Of a stretch of DNA of 55,235 bases, positions 51,332-55,235 are shown piece after piece. Below the pieces are notes generated by a model. That model had not been told where the DNA came from. It ran no database searches and saw nothing but the letters and a program-made list of their open reading frames with translations. A program made the position numbers and the translations under genes. Origin of the DNA: Phocaeicola_A sp963643925 (GTDB lineage Bacteria > Bacteroidota > Bacteroidia > Bacteroidales > Bacteroidaceae). Location of the stretch: contig CAVINS010000013.1 in the NCBI GenBank assembly GCA_963643925.1, forward strand, positions 1-55,235, given 5' to 3'. Position 1 is the stretch's first letter. Each line of letters opens with the position of its first letter.

Positions 51332-53983
51332 ATGAATGACGATACCTTCGACAAAGACGAATTGAGTAACGAACACTCCGACTACAAACCGGCTGACACC
51401 TCCGACGAATCGGTGAAGCACCAACTGAGCGGCATGTATCAGAACTGGTTTCTCGACTATGCCTCTTACGTGATACTGGAGCGTGCCGTACCGCATATCA
51501 ACGACGGACTGAAGCCCGTGCAGCGACGCATACTCCACTCCATGAAGCGGATGGACGACGGACGCTACAACAAGGTGGCGAACATCGTGGGGCACACCAT
51601 GCAGTTCCACCCCCATGGCGACGCTTCCATCGGCGATGCGCTGGTGCAGTTGGGACAGAAGGAGCTGTTGGTGGACTGCCAGGGAAACTGGGGAAACATT
51701 CTCACCGGAGACAGTGCTGCCGCACCTCGTTACATCGAAGCACGCCTTTCGAAGTTCGCACTCGACGTTGTGTTCAACCCGAAGACCACGGACTGGAAGT
51801 TGTCCTACGACGGCCGCAACAAGGAGCCTATCACGCTCCCGGTGAAGTTTCCGTTGCTGCTGGCACAGGGAGTGGAAGGTATCGCCGTAGGTCTTTCCGC
51901 CAAGATTCTGCCCCACAACTTCAATGAGCTCTGCGATGCCGCCGTGGCTTACCTACACGATGAACCGTTCAAGCTCTACCCCGACTTCCTGACCGGAGGC
52001 TCCATCGACGTGTCGAAGTACAACGATGGTGAACGGGGCGGTGCAGTGAAGGTACGCGCAAAAATATCGAAGGTAGACAACAAGACACTGGCAATCACAG
52101 AGATTCCTTATGGAAAGACAACCTCTACACTGATTGACTCCATTCTGAAAGCAGCCGAGAAGGGTAAGATAAAGATACGCAAGGTGGACGACAACACCTC
52201 CGCTAAAGCAGAGATACTGGTGCACTTGGCACCGGGTGTCTCATCGGACAAGACTCTGGACGCACTCTACGCCTTCACGGACTGCGAGACCAGCATCTCG
52301 CCCAACTGTTGCGTCATCGATGACCAAAAGCCACACTTCCTCACCGTCAGCGATGTGCTGCGAAAGTCGGTGGACAACACCATGGACCTGCTCCGCAAGG
52401 AGTTGCAGATACACAAGCATGAGTTGGAGGAGAGTCTGCACTTCGCCTCACTGGAGAAAATCTTCATCGAGGAGCGCATCTACAAAGACCAGGAGTTTGA
52501 GCAAGCCCCAAACATGGATGCCGCCTGCGAGCACATCGACGAACGGCTGACGCCCTTCTACCCAATGTTCTTCCGCGAGGTGAGCAAGGACGACATCCTG
52601 CGGTTGATGGAGATAAAGATGGCCCGCATCCTGAAGTTCAACAAGGACAAGGCCAACGAGGCCATCGCACGCATGAACGAGGAGATAGAGAGAATCAACC
52701 GCGACCTCAACGACATGGTGCGCGTCACCACCGAGTGGTTCCAGATGCTGAAGGAGAAATACGGCAAGGACCACCCGCGATTGACGGAACTACGCAATTT
52801 CGACACCATTGAGGCTACGAAGGTGGCCGAGGCCAACGAGAAACTCTACATCAACCGCGAGGAGGGATTCATCGGCACGAGTTTGAAGAAGGACGAGTTC
52901 GTGGCCAACTGTTCGGACATCGACGACGTCATCCTGTTCTACCGCGACGGCAAGTACAAGATAGTGCGCATCAGCGAGAAGATGTTCGTCGGGAAGAATG
53001 TGATGTACATCAATATATTCAAGAAGAACGACAAGCGTACTATATATAATGTAGTGTACCGCGACGGCAAGGATGGCATCCACTACCTGAAACGCTTTGC
53101 CGTGACGGGAATCACCCGCGACAAAGAATACGACCTGACGCAAGGCAAGCCTGGGTCGAAGGTAGTCTACTTCACCGCCAACCCCAACGGAGAAGCGGAG
53201 GTGATAAGAGTGATACTGAAGCCCAATCCACGATTGAAACGCATCACCATGGAGAAGGACTTCAGCGAGATAGCCATCAAGGGACGCCAGTCCATGGGCA
53301 ACATACTGACGAAGAACGAGGTGCACAAGATCAGCCTGAAGCAGCGTGGCGGTTCCACACTGGGAGGCCGTCAGGTCTGGTTCGACCGCGATGTGCTCCG
53401 CCTCAACTACGACGGTCGTGGAGAGTACCTGGGAGAGTTCCAAAGCGAGGACACCATACTGGTCATCATGGACAACGGGGAGTTCTACACCACAGACTTC
53501 GACCTCAACAATCACTATGAGCCAGGCGTGCAGCTTATCGAGAAGTTCGACGCCACCAAGGTATGGTCCGCGACCCTCTACGATGCCGACCAACAGGGAT
53601 ATCCCTACCTGAAGCGTTTCATGTTCGAGAACGCCAACCGCAAGCAGAGCTTCTTGGGCGAGAACAAGGATAACCGTCTCATCCTGCTCACCTGTCAGGT
53701 ATACCCGCGTCTGCAAGTCACCTTCGGCGGCAAGGACAGTTTCCGCGAGCCACTGCAGATAGAGGTGGAGGAGTTCATCGGTGTGAAGAGTTTCAAAGCA
53801 AAAGGCAAGCGCATCACCACCTTCGAGGTAAGTGAGATTACCGAGCTGGAGCCCACCCGCAAGCCCGAGCCTCCCGCTGCCGACAACACACCATCCGCCG
53901 AACCAGTGAACGAAGACCCCGATGCCGACAAGAGCGACAGCGAACTCATCGACGAGATGACGGGCCAGTTGAGACTATTCTAA
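51332..53983 (+). CDS. parC: DNA topoisomerase IV subunit A (gyrase A-like)
   Basis: An 883-residue type IIA topoisomerase breakage-reunion subunit. NDGLKPVQRRILH, QFHPHGDASIGDALVQLGQ (quinolone-pocket region) and the catalytic Tyr134 in APRYIEARLS are present. A coiled coil around 400-480 and a C-terminal beta-pinwheel (about 520-820) follow, then an acidic tail. The equivalents of E. coli ParC Ser80 and Glu84 are Ala and Asp, which I believe is usual in this phylum. I set the start at ATG 51332: the upstream in-frame ATG lies before the -7 element. The DUF2027-Smr gene follows after 95 bp. Gyrase versus Topo IV assignment rests on overall similarity. Confidence 0.9.
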   Translation: MNDDTFDKDELSNEHSDYKPADTSDESVKHQLSGMYQNWFLDYASYVILERAVPHINDGLKPVQRRILHSMKRMDDGRYNKVANIVGHTMQFHPHGDASIGDALVQLGQKELLVDCQGNWGNILTGDSAAAPRYIEARLSKFALDVVFNPKTTDWKLSYDGRNKEPITLPVKFPLLLAQGVEGIAVGLSAKILPHNFNELCDAAVAYLHDEPFKLYPDFLTGGSIDVSKYNDGERGGAVKVRAKISKVDNKTLAITEIPYGKTTSTLIDSILKAAEKGKIKIRKVDDNTSAKAEILVHLAPGVSSDKTLDALYAFTDCETSISPNCCVIDDQKPHFLTVSDVLRKSVDNTMDLLRKELQIHKHELEESLHFASLEKIFIEERIYKDQEFEQAPNMDAACEHIDERLTPFYPMFFREVSKDDILRLMEIKMARILKFNKDKANEAIARMNEEIERINRDLNDMVRVTTEWFQMLKEKYGKDHPRLTELRNFDTIEATKVAEANEKLYINREEGFIGTSLKKDEFVANCSDIDDVILFYRDGKYKIVRISEKMFVGKNVMYINIFKKNDKRTIYNVVYRDGKDGIHYLKRFAVTGITRDKEYDLTQGKPGSKVVYFTANPNGEAEVIRVILKPNPRLKRITMEKDFSEIAIKGRQSMGNILTKNEVHKISLKQRGGSTLGGRQVWFDRDVLRLNYDGRGEYLGEFQSEDTILVIMDNGEFYTTDFDLNNHYEPGVQLIEKFDATKVWSATLYDADQQGYPYLKRFMFENANRKQSFLGENKDNRLILLTCQVYPRLQVTFGGKDSFREPLQIEVEEFIGVKSFKAKGKRITTFEVSEITELEPTRKPEPPAADNTPSAEPVNEDPDADKSDSELIDEMTGQLRLF

Positions 53984-54078
53984 AGTCAAACCGCAGCCCC
54001 CATGCCCACAGCTGAAGACCGGTATCAGATAACACTATAAACGATTTGCCCCAACGATACTAAAAAAGAATATAACAT

Positions 54079-55161
54079 ATGAGAATAGGAGATAAAGTAC
54101 GCTTCCTCAGCGAAAAGGGAGGCGGCATCGTGAAAGGTTTTCAGGGTAAAGACACCGTATTGGTGGAGGACGAGGATGGATTCGACATCCCCATGCTGAT
54201 GCGCGAATGCGTGGTGATCGACACCGACGACTACAACATAAAACGCAAGCCACAGGCTCCTCAGCCGAAGGACGTTGCCCCTCAGCAAACCAACAAACTA
54301 CGGAAGCCTGCGGCCGTTGAAGAGGATGACGAACCGGAGATTACCTACCGCCCGGCCGAGACCAAAGAGGGAGAGAAGCTGAACGTCGTGCTGGCCTATG
54401 TGCCACAGGATGTGAAGGCCATCTCCACCACGGACTTCGACACTTACCTGGTGAACGACAGCAACTATTTCCTCAGCTATACCTACATGAGCGCAGAGAA
54501 CAAGAGTTGGCAAGTGCGGGCCACAGGCATCATAGAGCCGAACACGAAACTCTTCCTGGAGGAGTTTGGCAAGGAGATGCTCAACAGCCTGGAGCATGTG
54601 GCGGTGCAACTGATAGCCTACAAGGAGGGACGCGCTTTTCAGCTGAAGCCCGCAGTCAGCGTGGAGTTGCGCATAGACACGGTGAAGTTCTACAAACTGC
54701 ATACTTTCACAGAGTCGGACTTCTTCGAGGAGCCTTCGCTGCGCTACGACATTGTGAAGGACGATGTGCCCGCCCGTCAGATGTTCATCGATGCGGAGTC
54801 GTTGCAACAGGCATTGCTGCAGAAGAAGAGTTCCGACACCGTACACCCGCAACCGAAGGAGAAGCGCACCCGGACGGATGGTATTGTAGAGATAGACCTT
54901 CACATCGGCGAGTTGCTCGACGACACCACCGGAATGAGCAACGGCGACATGCTCAACTATCAGCTGGACGTCTTCCGCAAGACGTTGGACCAGTACAAGG
55001 CCAAGAAAGGCCAGCGCATCGTCTTCATCCATGGCAAGGGTGACGGCGTACTCCGCAACGCCATCCTGAAGGAACTGAAGTACAAGTACAAAGAGTACAC
55101 CTACCAGGACGCCTCCTTCCGGGAATACGGTTTCGGTGCCACGATGGTCACTATCCGATAA
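54079..55161 (+). CDS. DUF2027 / Smr domain protein
   Basis: 360 residues. An N-terminal small beta domain (MRIGDKVRFLSEKGGGIVKG..VLVEDEDGFDIPML) reminiscent of the MutS2 C-terminal SH3-like part is followed by a central DUF2027 beta-rich domain (about 95-225). The C-terminal Smr domain has EIDLHIGELLDD near 272 and HGKGDGVLRNAI near 317, so the putative nuclease/RNA-binding residues are present. Smr domains cut or bind RNA or DNA and occur in MutS2; the role of DUF2027 is not known to me. This is the second Smr protein in the window. Confidence 0.9.
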   Translation: MRIGDKVRFLSEKGGGIVKGFQGKDTVLVEDEDGFDIPMLMRECVVIDTDDYNIKRKPQAPQPKDVAPQQTNKLRKPAAVEEDDEPEITYRPAETKEGEKLNVVLAYVPQDVKAISTTDFDTYLVNDSNYFLSYTYMSAENKSWQVRATGIIEPNTKLFLEEFGKEMLNSLEHVAVQLIAYKEGRAFQLKPAVSVELRIDTVKFYKLHTFTESDFFEEPSLRYDIVKDDVPARQMFIDAESLQQALLQKKSSDTVHPQPKEKRTRTDGIVEIDLHIGELLDDTTGMSNGDMLNYQLDVFRKTLDQYKAKKGQRIVFIHGKGDGVLRNAILKELKYKYKEYTYQDASFREYGFGATMVTIR

Positions 55162-55235
55162 ATTGCAACCCATATAAATGGGCGCACCCGACAAACTCCG
55201 TGGACTGGAGTCCCAGAGGCTAACCCAAAAACTGT
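55162..55235. other. window end, no gene visible
   Basis: 74 bases without an open frame of note. A GGACT..AGTCC palindrome lies near 55201-55212. Confidence 0.4.

Noticed and set aside
51708..51760. ParC Ala/Asp at the quinolone-pocket positions as a resistance mutation
   Set aside because: I believe this is the usual sequence in Bacteroidetes ParC, so it is not evidence of acquired resistance.

Overview
The window is chromosomal DNA from a member of the Bacteroidales, most likely Prevotellaceae or Bacteroidaceae. Three things point there: promoters of the Bacteroidetes primary sigma type (TTTG, 19-21 bp, TAnnTTTG) in front of many genes; lineage-typical proteins (single-chain glycyl-tRNA synthetase, RibBA fusion, long LptF/LptG-like permease, DUF2027-Smr protein, START-like protein, GH28/GH106 pectin enzymes); and a one-piece tmRNA whose tag ends in YALAA. 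Genus cannot be fixed from sequence reading alone. Coding DNA is GC-rich; the first 600 bases are clearly AT-rich and look foreign or decayed.

Layout: 1-1257, small unknown ORFs, one with an in-frame stop, then a repeat-bearing non-coding stretch ending at a tRNA-Ser gene. 1426-4672, mutS2 and tmRNA (ssrA). 4709-13258, truA followed by a pectin/rhamnogalacturonan-type block: GH28 on the minus strand; DapA-family aldolase, SSS symporter and GH106-like enzyme on the plus strand. 13502-25863, eight minus-strand genes with tiny gaps or 4-nt overlaps: zinc-ribbon protein, membrane Ser/Thr kinase, quadruple AAA+ ATPase, zinc-ribbon/FHA protein and PP2C phosphatase, running on into metA, a U32 peptidase-family gene and a membrane zinc-ribbon lipoprotein. 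25966-32422, heavy-metal RND efflux operon (Cys/His-rich protein, His-rich adaptor, RND pump, TolC-like channel). 32681-36827, ABC-F ATPase and M13 peptidase. 37109-37278, tRNA-Met. 37503-42476, START-like protein, LptF/G-like permease, ribBA and aminotransferase. 42498-47494, low-complexity secreted protein, then cvfB, lolD-like ATPase and CPA2 antiporter. 47636-55161, asd, FKBP lipoprotein, glycyl-tRNA synthetase, parC and DUF2027-Smr.

The best candidate for an undescribed system is the kinase/phosphatase/FHA/AAA+ cluster (17265-25863). It holds a writer (kinase), an eraser (PP2C), a phosphothreonine reader (FHA), a four-module CbbX/SpoVK-like remodelling ATPase whose first module lacks the catalytic glutamate, and a four-zinc-ribbon protein. 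All are translated as one tight operon from a good promoter. Three of the five proteins begin with zinc ribbons, and one (the kinase) is membrane-anchored, suggesting a membrane-associated, phosphorylation-controlled remodelling machine of unknown client. Other unexplained signals are three clusters of 22-23 bp tandem mini-palindromes with unrelated sequences, a 121-nt segment bounded by an inverted repeat in the leader of the metal adaptor gene, and a run of nested palindromes at 13196-13258.
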